Positions 21,515 through 32,745 of a stretch of 64,000 nucleotides of DNA are shown piece after piece. This DNA is from Deroplatys truncata (lineage: Eukaryota > Arthropoda > Insecta > Mantodea > Mantidae). Numbering within the stretch: position 1 is the stretch's first letter; every line of letters begins with the position of its first letter. The stretch is from NCBI GenBank assembly GCA_030765065.1, contig CM060988.1, positions 201,312,565 through 201,376,564 of the forward strand, in the 5' to 3' direction. Under the pieces are notes generated by a model. That model made no database searches. It worked only from the letters and a program-made list of their open reading frames with translations, and was not told the origin of the DNA. Position numbers and translations under genes: made by a program.

Positions 21515-22719
21515 CGAGGGCTGACCCAGAAGTACCCGACCTAACAAAGAAAACACAAAAACATCTTTATTTCTCTACATAGTCTCCTTTCAGCTCGATA
21601 CACTTTTCCCAGCGATGTTCAATAGCTTCGATACCCTGTTTATAGTGAGAACCGTCGAGTTCTGCAAAATAGCCATCAACTGCAAACTCCACCTCTTCAT
21701 TGTAGGTAAATCTTTTACCACCAAGCCGTTTCTTCAACTTTGGAGACAAAAAATAATCAGAGGGGGTTAAATCTGGCGAATAGGGTGCATGAGGAAGCAG
21801 TTCGAACTTTAACTCATCGATTTTGGCCTTGACGATAATGGATGTGTGTACTGGTGCATTGTCTTGATGAAACAGAACTTTCTTTTTCATTAAATGTGGC
21901 CGTTTTTGCTTGATTTCATCATTCAGACGCTGCAATAAGTGCATAATACACGCCATTGATTGCTTTTCCTTTTTGAAGATAATCAATGAAAATGATCCCA
22001 CGCGCATCCCAAAAACTGACGCCATGACCTTGCCTGCAGATGGAGCTGATTCTCCCCTTTCAATCCACTGTTTTGACTGTTCCTTCGTCTCATGTGTGAA
22101 GTGGTGGACCCATGTTTCATCCATGATTATGAATCGACAGAAAAACTCGGCTTTATTGCAGCAAAACATCGCCAAACACTCGACATCCTGACGATGTTGG
22201 TTTTGTTTCATTGTGAGTAAACGCGGCACCCATCTTGCTCACAGCTTTCTCATGTCTAAATTTTCAGTTAGTGTGCGATGTACAGCACTTTTTGAAATGC
22301 CTACGATGTCTGCTAACTCGCACGGTCATCCAATACCATTTTGTGCATTTTCCTCCAAATTTCTGGCGTGGTCACCTCATTTGGTCGTCTTGGCAGCTTA
22401 AACTCTGCCACCCAATATTTTACTGTTGTAAACGAAGGAGCAGACTCCCCCAGAGTAGAATCTAGCTCAGCTTTAATATTAGTTGGACCAAGACCTTTCA
22501 ATTGAAAATATTGTATCAAATAACGATGGCCAGTTTTATCCATGAATACAAATTCGCTGAGAGAGTTCACTATTGATAGCTGCCAAACAATTACTAAACA
22601 ACGTAGCATCGTCAAACTTCAAACTTAAGCTTTATAAGGTTGGTACTTTCTACCATAGTCATTTGTTTGAAACAACGACTATCTATACGTCCGGTCAGGT
22701 ACTTCTGGGACTGCCCTCG
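21515..22719 (-). mobile_element. Dead mariner, subfamily shared with 51.9 kb
   Basis: This 1205-bp element has ends 'cgagggctgacccagaagta' and, at the right, the complement of 'cgagggcagtcccagaagta'. TA precedes the left end (21513-21514); the right flank reads aa, so one copy of the duplication has mutated. It is the same subfamily as the element at 51923-53106. Confidence 0.9.
21567..22615 (-). pseudogene. Mariner transposase with intact D,D34D part but broken N-terminus
   Basis: A continuous 220-codon frame (22229-21567) holds the whole catalytic half: 'IIMDETWVHHFTHETKEQS', 'LFHQDNAPVHT' and 'YSPDLTPSDYFLSPKLKK', with 34 residues between the second and third Asp, the mariner spacing. 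The DNA-binding half is in another frame (22615-22313; 'DKTGHRYLIQYFQLKG', 'STLGESAPSFTTVKYW') and has a deletion after 'EFKLPRR' compared with the 52 kb copy, plus an early stop. Full-length mariner transposases are about 345 residues, so nearly all of the protein can be traced. Loss of the helix-turn-helix frame should make it inactive. Confidence 0.9.
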
Positions 22720-23579
22720 AACCAGATGGCACACACGAGCCGTCCGTCGTTGCAGTCAGCTTATCCCGGATAGTGCGTTTGCCTAAGCAGAATGTAAAGG
22801 GAACTCCATCCGACAGAGAGGAGACCGCTAAATGAAAACAAACATATTAGCTGTTATTACTGGTCACTCAAGTCATTAGGTGGAGCATCTGCCGGGTGTA
22901 TGAGGTTTTCTCAATTGGATTGCAGGTTGGGCTCCAAAAAGTTCCACGGTGTGCCCAGGGTCTGGTGTTTGAATACGAGTGTACTTGTGCGCGTGCGCGT
23001 GTGTGATTTATCGTTCACCCGTTATCAAGAATGCAGGATTCCCGATTAGCAAAACCCCGAGCACACGTGTTAAATCATTTAGTTCCATGACAATCAAACT
23101 ATACGACACCAATTGGTGCCGAAAGTTAACAAGATTAAACAAAATTATATATTTTTAATAATATTTATGCACCTTTGAAGGTACGTTAGAATTAAATTAT
23201 CTTCTATTAGTGCATTATTCATTATAGGTAAGCAAATACATGTGCGCCTCTCAGGATAACATTCCGTGAAGCATAGGCTCCCACAACACGTTGTACTTGG
23301 AATGATCCAGCTTTTTTACGTCGGAAAACGTTCAGAACGCAGCCTTCAAGTATTTGCAGAGGTCATAACCATATCCGTGTAGTCGCTACTGGTAAACATG
23401 TTTGCCTGAATGACCTGGCTCGAACTTCAAGCACGCGACCACGCGACGCTTATCAGAACGAAACCGCGAAGTAAACACACTACCACAGCGACTCTTCGCT
23501 TCGTACCTTTGATGGCCCTTCAACATCAGTGACGCGAAAACTTCTTTTGCACTTATTCGTATAAGTCTCGCCAGGGATT
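22720..23579. other. No gene seen
   Basis: Mixed sequence with a short GT/GC-rich run (gtgcgcgtgcgcgtgtgtg near 22990). No repeat family, splice-bounded frame or RNA gene recognised. Confidence 0.4.
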
Positions 23580-24345
23580 ATGGCGTATGACCTTCAGGGC
23601 TAGTCCAGGAGCCCCCCGGGGGGGGGGTACCGACCCCTTCAGCTGTCGTGGTGCGGGCGCTGCGGACCCAGAGCACTCGTGGTACTTCTGACGTCACTAG
23701 AAGTACGCCGGGCCGAACATTCGAGACCCTCCCGAAAAGGAGTTGTTCGGATTGGGTTGGATTCGGCGGGGCAGCGGTTCCCGACAACCATGGGAAATTG
23801 GGTACGCTTGGCTGGTTTATCCGCCCAGGCGGGGTTGTGAGACGCCTCGATACTCTCCGGCACCAGCCATGAGGGATAGCTGGTAGACGGTTGCTATAAA
23901 CTGTCGGCCCCAACGAGGTTGTTCGGTAGTCTCCCCCAGTAGGGTTCGCCCTACTGTCCTGACGCGCGTAAGTGGCGTATCCACTTCCGTCCCTGTTTGG
24001 AAGGGTAGGCAGGACGAGTCCTAGCTTAAACTCGACCAGATGGGAGGGCGGGTTTTTAAAATTGGTATCGCCCCTAATGGAATGGGCCCACGAGCAATCC
24101 TGGGTCATGCGAGGGTGTGGTCTCTGCGTAGGCAGACCCGGTCCAGTGTGTATAGTCCAGTCAGCCAGCCCCCTGATGTTTGAATATCCCCCTTGCAAGT
24201 AGCACGTGGTTCCTTCGTCCGAACACCCACGGTTGGAGAGCCAGCCCTGAGCTTAGGAGGGGAGCTCTAGCCCGGTATACCTTCGCCTACAACAGTTCCT
24301 TCCCGTCTCAACTAGCACCATTCTTCGAGCTGCAGCCCAGTATGT
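23580..24345. other. GC-rich island with a 206-codon minus-strand frame
   Basis: Sharply GC-rich against AT-rich surroundings, with a run of G at 23620-23629 and structured motifs such as 'gcgtaagtggcgtatccact'. The minus strand is open from 24198 to 23578; the translation is rich in Pro, Gly, Thr and Arg with no motif. Long stop-free frames are expected in GC-rich DNA and a plus-strand frame overlaps. The structured, GC-rich character resembles a 5' untranslated region of an arthropod non-LTR element; this is inference. Confidence 0.35.
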
Positions 24346-24477
24346 GTCATACATCTATATGGTAAATGACTCGCATCACAGCTTTCCATTAACATCTTAC
24401 ATGCCAAAATCCGTGGCGCGACCTATATGTATGCGGGTGCAAAGAATGGCTTGCTTGGGCCATGTGGTGTGGTGTGT

Positions 24478-24514
<37 letters not shown>

Positions 24515-25127
24515 AAGAGAGACAGAGAGAGAGAGAGAGGCACAAGACTTCGCCAACTTGTCTGCCAAGTAGCTCAGTTGAAAGCATGATATCACCATCA
24601 GGAGTTTATTGAATCATTGTAAATTCTATCTCACCTCAGTTGAAGGCGTTTGACACTAATTAAAAGTTTAGTTTTTGTAAAATATCATAAATTAAATACA
24701 ACACTAATTTGTTTTCCCTGTTACCATGGTAACATTGCGCGGGGTCAAAATTCAATACACACTAGAATATCTGTTACGAAAGAAGGCGGTTGCGCATTAG
24801 CAAAAAGAAATTCACTAAGGCATAATCACATGCTTCCTATTCAGTGTCTTCGTGTGAAATTATTTGATATTTGAGAGTGGCATTTAATAATCTCAAGCTA
24901 TAAATAGACTCCATTGTACGAACATCTTAAAGATTGAAGTGTAACCAGTACCTTTTCCTTCCGTGCAACTGTCATCGACCCCCTTCGTTCCTGACGGCGA
25001 CCACAGTGTGACATGAAATAGGTATACAGTTCCAAATAATATATTTAGACGTGTATTATAACGACAGGTATTCTGTAGATTGGATTGTGAAGTGTAGGGG
25101 ATTCGGCATCGATCCAGGAAAGAGCAT
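24346..25127. other. No gene seen; (GT)n(GA)n microsatellite
   Basis: Contains a compound (GT)n at 24479-24497 and imperfect (GA)n at 24498-24540. The rest is AT-rich without recognised repeats. Confidence 0.6.
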
Positions 25128-25605
25128 ATTGTACCGACGACCCACGAGGGGACACACCCGTGAGGAAGACACCGGCGGTCGGAATCAAGAGTGACGGCAC
25201 AGCAATGGCAGAGTGCCTAGTTTCCAGATATAGGCAGACCGGAGAATCCAGCCCACATAAGGCCCAACGTCACACCAAGGGGCAGTCCTTATACCCCGGC
25301 AGCCAGCCGAAGACTGAGGGACGGAGAAATTTCACAGAGAGCATACTTTTTCCTGCCACGCTGCACCGAAACACCATCGCCGATACTTCCTACCCTGAAA
25401 GAGAACAAAGGGGGTGAGGGATAATGAAATGATTAATGAAACGAAATGGAGGGACAGGGAATTCGGAGGATGAAATAAACCACTCCAGAATTCACCGACG
25501 ACCAAGGAAAATCCCCGAAAAAAACCTATTGGTCAGAGTGGGGGGTCGCCGGGGATCGAACCCGGACCACAGACGTTGCCACCTGAGCCATTCCACTTAT
25601 AAACA
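25128..25605 (-). mobile_element. SINE-1, tRNA-derived (inverse copy)
   Basis: Read on the minus strand: a tRNA-like head with a B-box (gggttcgatcccc, 25551-25563), then 'tcggggattttccttggtcg', 'tttcagggtaggaagtatcg' and 'gccattgctgtgccgtcact'. The same order of blocks occurs at 27178-27668 and 53722-54199. SINEs are transcribed by RNA polymerase III from the internal A and B boxes and are mobilised by LINE enzymes; this copy shows no sign of activity. Confidence 0.85.
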
Positions 25606-26998
25606 ACTAATACTACACACATAGACACAAAAGCATTGTTTCATTTTATGGAGAGTGATAAAAAATAACATCAGCTTATTTAGATCGCACGATTGATATT
25701 ACACGATGAATGAATTAATGAAATGAGTTCGCGAGTTGCTTAATCTATCACAGATCAGCTCTTGGTAGTTGTCGAGCTGTGCGACAGATGGCGGGGTCGC
25801 ATTACTAACGCTTTCGACATATCAAATGTATACGACTTTTTAACAGCATATACCAAGGGAAATACTAACGCCGCGATTCGGCAATCAAATCATGACTTAT
25901 TTCAACTACAATCCAAAGTTTTTAAAGCCATAATAACTCAAAAGTATTTTTGGAATACCCATGCATTTATCTGTATCAGAAGTACGCCGTATTTAAGCCA
26001 CAGAGGATCAGGTTTTATATTTTAAGGGGACGAGCTGTAAAACTTTCAAATGTTGCGTTTCTTATAAATTAACTTCTTCCTCCCCACCCTCCCACACACT
26101 ACTATGTAACTTAATTTCCAAATGTTAAGACAAATGTTGTAGCGATATTTCCGCCTGATTAAGCATACACAAAAACTGCAATAATTACAATTTAGGAGTT
26201 ATTGATAAATTAATTAACTTGCAATTTGATAATTTTCCATAATTTTAAAGCAATCTGATTCAAAACTGTATCAGTTTCGAAAGCCCTTCTGAAGCTGTAA
26301 ATTTGTTTTAAGTTTCAATTCTGTTGTAAAATAAATAAAGGCGTAATTGCCTAAGAAAGGCCATAAAAATCGAATGCTTCTTTTGTACTTCGTGGGGATG
26401 AGGCAAGTTTTAAGAGTAAACGGACGCTATGAGGCAACGGACTTTTCTTACAGTTAGGCTTTGAATTTTCAACCAGGGAACCAATAGACTAGAGAGTAAG
26501 TATTAGAACCAATGAAAAGACATGTACAAAACTTGGAGGCGAGCAGTGACTGATATATTATGTGATCGTGAGCGTGCATTTAGGACAGTTTGTCATGATT
26601 CTTCGTTAAGGTAACACGCACCACCCCGGGACAGAAAAGGACGCTAAGTGCCGCGCAATTATGTAATTATAAAGTGATGTAGGCGAAATATTTATATAAT
26701 GTGCTAACGATATTCTTCGATATAATTATATCCAAGCTCATAAACGAGTTAATGTTAGTCAAGTTATTACTTCAAGTTCGCGCGAATCTAAAGAACGGTG
26801 ATAGAGCACCGAGATATTAAAATAGCTAGCCGGAGCAAACTTTAGTGTTCCAAGAGACAATGGTGGAAAGACAGTGCTAAAAGAATCACACGTGTTAGGG
26901 AATATCAACGTATTTTGCAGTATTTATAGCATAAAGAGTGAGAAAAGTGAAAACAGTGTTTCTTTCAAGACAATTTCCTGGTGTCACCACTCCCGCAG
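25606..26998. other. Non-repeat stretch upstream of the 27.0 kb exon
   Basis: About 1.4 kb largely free of recognised repeats. The plus frame 25762-26025 (87 codons) shows no domain. It could be intron or 5' flank of the gene ending at 27091. Confidence 0.4.
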
Positions 26999-27091
26999 TC
27001 CTACCCTGACAACAACAGTAGGCAGGCCGATTCGCCGACAATTGAGCTTGAGAAGTGCTTCCTGACTGACATCGGCGATTTCGAGTCTTGA
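26999..27091 (+). CDS. Candidate terminal coding exon
   Basis: A good acceptor (tggtgtcaccactcccgcag, last base 26998) is followed by 30 codons in phase 0 and a TGA stop at 27089-27091. The tail reads 'SYPDNNSRQADSPTIELEK' then 'CFLTDIGDFES': hydrophilic and acidic, as often seen at cytosolic C-termini. A different frame through the same DNA (26874-27065) is open but begins with AT-rich, low-quality sequence. A SINE follows in what would be 3' untranslated sequence. No upstream exon with a matching phase-0 donor was found, so the parent gene is unknown. Confidence 0.42.
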   Translation, partial: SYPDNNSRQADSPTIELEKCFLTDIGDFES

Positions 27092-27177
27092 AGACTACCC
27101 ATAAAAACGACGCAGAGACGAGAATGATGCAATTAGATAACCACAACGAAGTAGCGGGGCAAAACGCTACAATGTAT

Positions 27178-27668
27178 GATGTAAATACCGTCATGAAAAC
27201 GCGTGCGACTCGCATTCAGCAAGTACCGGGTTCCATTCCCGGTGATAGTCCACTCTCACTCATGGGTTTGTCCGGCTCGACACGCAAATGCTGGAGTGAG
27301 TTCTCTCATGCTGTCCCTTCATATGGTTCAATCTAACATTTCATCCATCCTTCACAGCGTCAGGGTTGCAAGAGTTGGCGATGGTGTTCCGGTGCGGTGT
27401 GGCGGGGAAAAATCCGTCCCTCGGCCTTCGGCTGGTTGACGGGAGACACGAACCGACTCTGTGTGCCGCGGGGTCCCCAGTCCGTCTGTCGAGGCGTCTC
27501 AATATGGCGACTGTAGGGACCTTGTCACTGCTGTGCCGTCACTTCTGGTTCCGGCCGCCCGCTATCTCTTCTCATCTCATCCGTTCCTCGTTAGTGCGCC
27601 CCCTCGAGATACAGGTACAACATCAGTATTCACCGGAACGGTGTCAAGTCCTTTCCGATACACATTCC
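27178..27668 (+). mobile_element. SINE-1 (plus copy)
   Basis: Head 'acgcgtgcgactcgcattca' with B-box 'gggttccattccc', body 'gcgatggtgttccggtgcgg' and 'ccttgtcactgctgtgccgt'. It is collinear with the copies at 25.1 and 53.7 kb. The region directly upstream (27100-27177) has no landmarks. Confidence 0.85.
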
Positions 27669-27914
27669 ATTCCATGATATAGTTCCTTAAAAGTTTTTTT
27701 TAACTACACTATACAACAGCTTCTTGCGATTTAGCTTTCAAAATTGTTTAACAACATTTCTAATTGACATCCCAGGAATACCACATCTAAAAAGCTATCC
27801 GGTGGTTTTTAAATGAAATAAGCGTTTCTGCAGAAAAAAAGATGTTATTTATTCACACGTGTTTTTATTTTGGAGGTAAAACAATCTTGTTAATACCAAA
27901 GGGATGGCTTAGAT

Positions 27915-28300
27915 GCTAACGTCTGTGGCCAGCATTTTTCTTTTCCTGATTGCCAAGGTAAATACCGGATTGTATGTTTAATACCACGACCTAAAGTTCC
28001 ACCTTAAGTCTAAAATAATAGTAAAATTTAATAATGCGAATGCTGTGCCATCTATCCACAGATAATGAACGTAGGTAGGCGGACGGTACACTTATGCCAT
28101 CTGCCCCGCACGTGTAAAAGCAGAGGTACAGTTGTTAAGCGCTAAGGTCTCTGCGGACACGTGTCGAAACAGGGGTACAATTGCTATGCACGTGCCTCTG
28201 TGGACACGTAACGAAGCAAAATGGTATGGTACACGGATGACACCTAGAAGGCTAACTGTCTGCCACACACCGAGCCACAACAGATCCGTAGCATAGAGCA
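27915..28300 (+). repeat. Dispersed repeat X, unamplified copy
   Basis: Runs from 'gctaacgtctgtggccagca' through 'cgacctaaagttccacctta' to 'acaacagatccgtagca'. Between 28100 and 28230 it contains two diverged versions of the segment that became the 72-bp unit (gcactaaggtctctg..acacgtgtcgaaac and acgtgcctctgtgg..acacgtaacgaagc). It looks like the pre-expansion state of the 7.7-10.5 kb satellite. Confidence 0.78.
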
Positions 28301-28469
28301 TGCAAATACACAGAAAAAAAATCCACCGATAAATTTTATTACTATGTTCAATATTTCTGGTGTAAAAATCTAACTGAATGGTTGCAATTTGCAACAAAAG
28401 GAGCATTTTGAACATTTATATGCGTTGGAAAAACGCATTTGGGGAGGGGACGAATTTTAATGTTTGAGG

Positions 28470-29130
28470 TGTGACTACGTACTTACATTTTGTATTGTAT
28501 TCCACTAAAAAAATTGATGTTCAGATTTCACTGGAAGTACACGTTTTAAGATCCCCTGAACCAATCCAGAAAAAGACATTTTTAGAAAAACGTATGTGCG
28601 AGTGTGTCAACACCATAAATCAAAAATAAAAAGTCGGATAAATACAAAACTAGGTATTTAAGTGTAGTGTCTTCCAAACAGCCGAGACGAAGATTTTGAA
28701 GAAAATTCTCTTAACCTAAACTTCTCTTTTTATGAAAAAAAAACGATATTTTAATTTTCTCAAAAATATCTATGATTTTGCATGAAATACCAAATATTTA
28801 ATATATTTACATGTAAAATAAAATACATATGTTGAATTTTCTGGGAATAATCTGTGACGACCACTTCATTTGGAACAAATTTTGTATATCTGGTAAACCA
28901 TAAATAGGCAAAAACTTACTACACAAAATTTGTATATATCTTTAAACACACAATTTACTTGAGACAAGATTTTGTTTTTGCGACATCAACCATTACCGAG
29001 ACATACGTTATTATTGGTTTGAATTTTCCAATACTTTTGTCATTCTTAAAGTGCTGTCGCTATTCGGTTGTTTCTCGTGATTTCGTGGAGACAGTATGGA
29101 ATTTCAAGGTCAGCATGCAGCAATATCTAT
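28470..29130 (+). repeat. Family A copy
   Basis: Plus copy with a damaged start; it has 'tgttcagatttcactggaag' and 'aatacatatgttgaattttc' and ends in the 3' section (gtatggaatttcaaggtcag). Confidence 0.75.
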
Positions 29131-29197
29131 CGATTCCGTTTCCTCCATCCGTCTTGGTCAAATTAAAACTAGCCGGCCATTTGAACAGTTCAATTTT

Positions 29198-29990
29198 TAC
29201 TTTACTACATATAGTAAAAGGGGAACTATTGCATTCACCCAAAAATTCGATATCAACATTTCACCGAAAGTAGGTGTTTTAAGGCACCATGAATTAAAAA
29301 AACAGCATTTCTATAAAAAGGTCCATGTGTGTGCCTGTCTGTGTGACTGTGAACAGCACAACTCAAAAACGAAAAGTCGGATAAGTACCAAACTTGTTAT
29401 TTAGGTTCAGTATCGTTTAAAGATGCGACACGAAGATTTTCAAGAAACACCCCACACGCCAGACTACCCTTTACATGGAACATTTTTCGAAAATTTTTAT
29501 CACAAAAATGGCTCAATCCATTCTGATTAAAATATCATATGTTTAAGATATTTTCATGGCAAATGAAGTGTATATCTTGAATTTTTTGGGAACTTCGCAA
29601 AAAGTCCTCTTCATTCTGAATGCCTTTAGCATAAGTGGTAAACAGTAAGAGATAGACAAAGTTTTACTACACAAAAAATTTACACCTCGTTAAAACACGC
29701 AATTTATGCCATATACATTATTTTTGTGGAATGAACCATTTCCGAGATATTCCTTATTATTTGTTGGAATTTTCCAATACTTATACCTTTTCTCAAATGG
29801 GAATTCGTTATTCGTTTCTTTTTTTTGTCCTGGTAATGCAAAGAGAATGGAATGCGCCACATAGCAACCAGCTCTTAAAACATTTGACTATCGCTTAAAA
29901 CCTACTATATTTCCATTGCTCCTATAAGAAAATTAGCAATAAGATTAACATGAAGTAGATGGAGAATAATATACCTAGTAGAGAAAGTAA
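29198..29990 (+). repeat. Family A copy
   Basis: Plus copy starting 'tactttactacatatagtaa', tandem to the previous one, with 'gtgaacagcacaactcaaaa' and 'catagcaaccagctcttaaa' and ending at 'gtagagaaagtaac'. Confidence 0.85.
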
Positions 29991-30139
29991 CAATTAATTT
30001 GATCCTAAAATGACCATCACAACGTCCTCCAAATAAAACAGGACTAATGTCTTTTCACTTCCCACCATAATATCAACAGCTTTTATGAAAGACATTTCTT
30101 GTTACAACGCTTAGTTTTGGAAGTATTGTACAGTTTGAA

Positions 30140-30320
30140 CTTAAATGATCCACGCTGCACACAAAATTCCTTCCAAATAAAGATGACTTCACAAGCTACT
30201 CACAGAAAATTAAAAAATATACATTTTATTTGTCATCATTTCCGGTGAAATCTCTATGTTGAACTTCTTGGTGGAATGCAGTACCTTCTCCCTACTAGGT
30301 ACGTGATAGAAAAAGTAATA
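30140..30320 (-). repeat. Family A fragment, internally deleted
   Basis: 'agatgacttcacaagctact' is joined directly to 'tttccggtgaaatctctatg', so the middle of the inverse copy is missing. The 29991-30139 and 30321-30391 stretches beside it show nothing. Confidence 0.65.
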
Positions 30321-30391
30321 AAACCGAGTAGAGTAAATCATATGAATGTAACACTTTTGTGTTTTAAGCACCAATAGCTGTAAATAATCTA

Positions 30392-31352
30392 AGGGAACCA
30401 CAACTACTGACAGTGATGCGTGTGTGGAAGCAGTGGATAGATGAAGGTCGTACGCAGCGAACAGCGGGTACTGGACCACAGCACGGGATGACCTACAGCT
30501 TCATCCACAGTGTTGGCTCGACGCCGGAGCACTGTAACAGGTGTGAACTTGTCTGCATCAACGGTTCGTCGCCGTCTGCTGCAGGTTGGACTGGTTGCAT
30601 GCATGCCATTACGTCGGCTTCGATTGTCCAGAAACCACAAGCTCCTCCGACTGCAATAGGCACGTGAACACCGTCACTGGGGTGCTGAGTAGCAAAATGT
30701 AGTGTTTTCGGACGAGTCCCGCTTCAACGTGTCCTATAGTGATGGCCGCATACGTGTACGGCGGTACCGTGGTGAGCGCAACCTGGAGGGCTGCATTGTT
30801 GAGCGGCATAGCGAACAAACACCAGGTGTGATGGTTTGGGGCGCCATTGGTTACAACAACCGATCTCGCCTCCTACGAATTGAGGACAACGGTGGTTGTA
30901 GAGCCTGAGGTACTCCCCCTGCTTCAGGTATCTCCACAGGCCACATTTCAACAGCACAATGCCCGGCCACATATTGCGAGGAATGTACAAGCCTTCTTCG
31001 AAGTGCGACGGGTACCATTGCTTCCTTGGCCTGCACGTTCACCCATCGGGCCTGTCTGGGGATATGGTTGGTCGGCACCTGGTGCGTCATGGTCCTCCAG
31101 TAACCAGTGTCAAGGATTTGTGGGCTCGAATACAAACTGCATGGAGGGAAATCTCTCAGGAACTTATTCAGAACCTTTTTGATTCAATGCCACGGCAGCT
31201 CTAATTGCAGCGCATGGAGGTCACACCAAATACTGGATATTAGGGCTCAAAGGTCATGTATAGAGTTGTTACTTGTCATGTACCTAACCTGTGCTATTAA
31301 ATTCATGCGTTTCCTTCTTGGTGTTGCAATTTTGTGTATATTACAAATGCTG
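30392..31352 (+). mobile_element. Tc1-like element, 5'-truncated
   Basis: Same family as the element at 62.8-64 kb. The 3' end is 'gtgttgcaattttgtgtata..aaatgctg' followed by TA (31353-31354), mirroring the left end of the other copy. The 5' end, including one TIR and the first third of the DNA-binding region, is absent. Confidence 0.88.
30413..31204 (+). pseudogene. Tc1-type transposase, two catalytic residues lost
   Basis: Pieces in three frames: 'MRVWKQWIDEGRTQR' (DNA-binding region), 'FSDESRFNVSYSDGRIRVR' and 'TPGVMVWGAIGYNNRSRLL' (start of the DDE_3 catalytic domain, first Asp present), and 'VGRHLVRHGPPVTSVKDLW' to 'ELIQNLFDSMPR' (C-terminal part). The second catalytic motif reads 'FQQHNARPH', so the Asp is His. 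The third, normally SPIEHVWD, reads SPIGPVWG, so the Glu is Gly. With frameshifts and two catalytic losses it is inactive; the 63 kb copy keeps all three. Confidence 0.9.
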
Positions 31353-31354
31353 TA

Positions 31355-31800
31355 AAGGACGACGCTGCTCTTTCGCCGAAGTTGCTCTTGCCTTGCCGAT
31401 AAGAAGGTTTTCTCACAGATCGGCAAATTAGTTTTAGATTAACTGCTTGGTAAGAGTGAGTGAGTCATTAAAGTGTCGACAAAGTGCCGGAAACTTTTAT
31501 CGGTTCGGAAACTTGGGTCGTTATGAGCTGGCTATACACGCAGGTGCCCTCCCTCTACTATCGGCTTTTCCAACTAAATTAATAAGCGATCGCTCGAGAT
31601 TTGTGTATCTGACCATTTACATGCTCATACTTGCCAACTTCCTGAAAGTGAAGCCCGTAAAATGTTCACTGTAGTAATCGTATAAAAATTGCCTTAAAAT
31701 AAGAATCCTTGACGGCCTGATCTTTCTCCCACACGAACACCACTTCCTAGGCTATACACACATACTTCTAGTCCAGATTATACGCTTGATAACACCAACT
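31355..31800. other. No gene seen
   Basis: Mixed-composition stretch without recognised repeats. It has a possible acceptor (ggttttctcacag, 31412-31424) and donor (cttg|gtaaga) 31 bp apart, but the enclosed sequence is too short and only one frame is open. Confidence 0.4.
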
Positions 31801-32006
31801 ATAAACAAAAATTGTAACAAAAACTTATGTGATGTTGCAGCCCCACGTATGGGAGCCAAACTTGAAGGGCTTTAATTGTTGTTGCGGTTACACCACGTTT
31901 AAGTATCATTTTGCGGGAGATATGTTTCTGGGAGTGTTCGCCCCCACGTACGGTACAAACTTTCCGGTGGCCTTCGCCCCACGTTTTAGAACCAACTTTT
32001 TATTTT

Positions 32007-32048
<42 letters not shown>

Positions 32049-32745
32049 AATTCGGCTGCGTCATTAGTAATTTGTAGATCACGTATCTCTTAGCAGGGTC
32101 GGTACGGCTAAAGAACAAGGCTTACACAAATTATAATTGTATTGTACTTTGTTTATTAATCCTTCACACGATTAAATAACACTTCACTGATTATCTCTGT
32201 AGAGCTGTGAGATTATTGTTATTTGCACTTTTTAACACGTAAACTTTATATTATTCTCATCGCAATTAATTTTTTGTCTCACACTGAATCTGTACCACAC
32301 CGAACTGCTTGGTTACGCTTCCTTGTAGCGTCTACTCTCTGAATTTATACATTTCCCCTATTTCTAGTTTATGATTGCCTAAGCCCATTCCAAAAGAATA
32401 CTTTTATTTAACTTTTAGCTTTTCTAGTTTTTGATTGGCTATTTATAAACTGTTTTAAATATTTCATTATTATTGTTCCAAGAACTATTAGTAGCCTTAA
32501 TAAACTTTCTAATTTATTGTTGTCTCAAGGTTACCTCATTATTAGCAACTTTCTGATTTTACTTTATAATTCTGTTTGCTACGGAAAGCAGCTTGCTTCT
32601 ATTCTTACAGCTCCTACATTGTTAAACTACGTAATGCATTCACATAACATTTTTTATACATGTACATAATAATATAAACAATACAATGACTGTTTTATAC
32701 ATTTTATATATTATACACATATTAAGTGTCAAAAATACTGCCTCA
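31801..32745 (-). mobile_element. LTR-like unit (family B) with primer-binding-site remnant
   Basis: The minus-strand LTR spans 32745 (TGAGGCAGTATTTTT) to 31863 (CCCTTCA), 883 bp. Four bases later a PBS-like 'tggctcccatacgtggggc' follows, then about 40 bp of internal sequence. A TATA-like 'tataaattc' (near 32340) precedes 'agagtagacgctac', as in LTR promoters. The PBS-like motif 'acgtgggg' recurs inside the LTR end. A (TA)n tract interrupts at 32011-32044. It matches 11801-12336. No gag or pol remains. Confidence 0.55.

Noticed and set aside
23578-24198. 206-codon minus-strand ORF as a gene
   Set aside because: Stop-free frames are expected in this GC-rich block. A plus frame overlaps it, residue composition is dominated by Pro, Gly, Arg and Thr, and no motif is seen.
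23580-24345. Ribosomal DNA
   Set aside because: The GC-rich, structured look suggested rRNA, but none of the universally conserved 18S or 28S stretches I know could be found.
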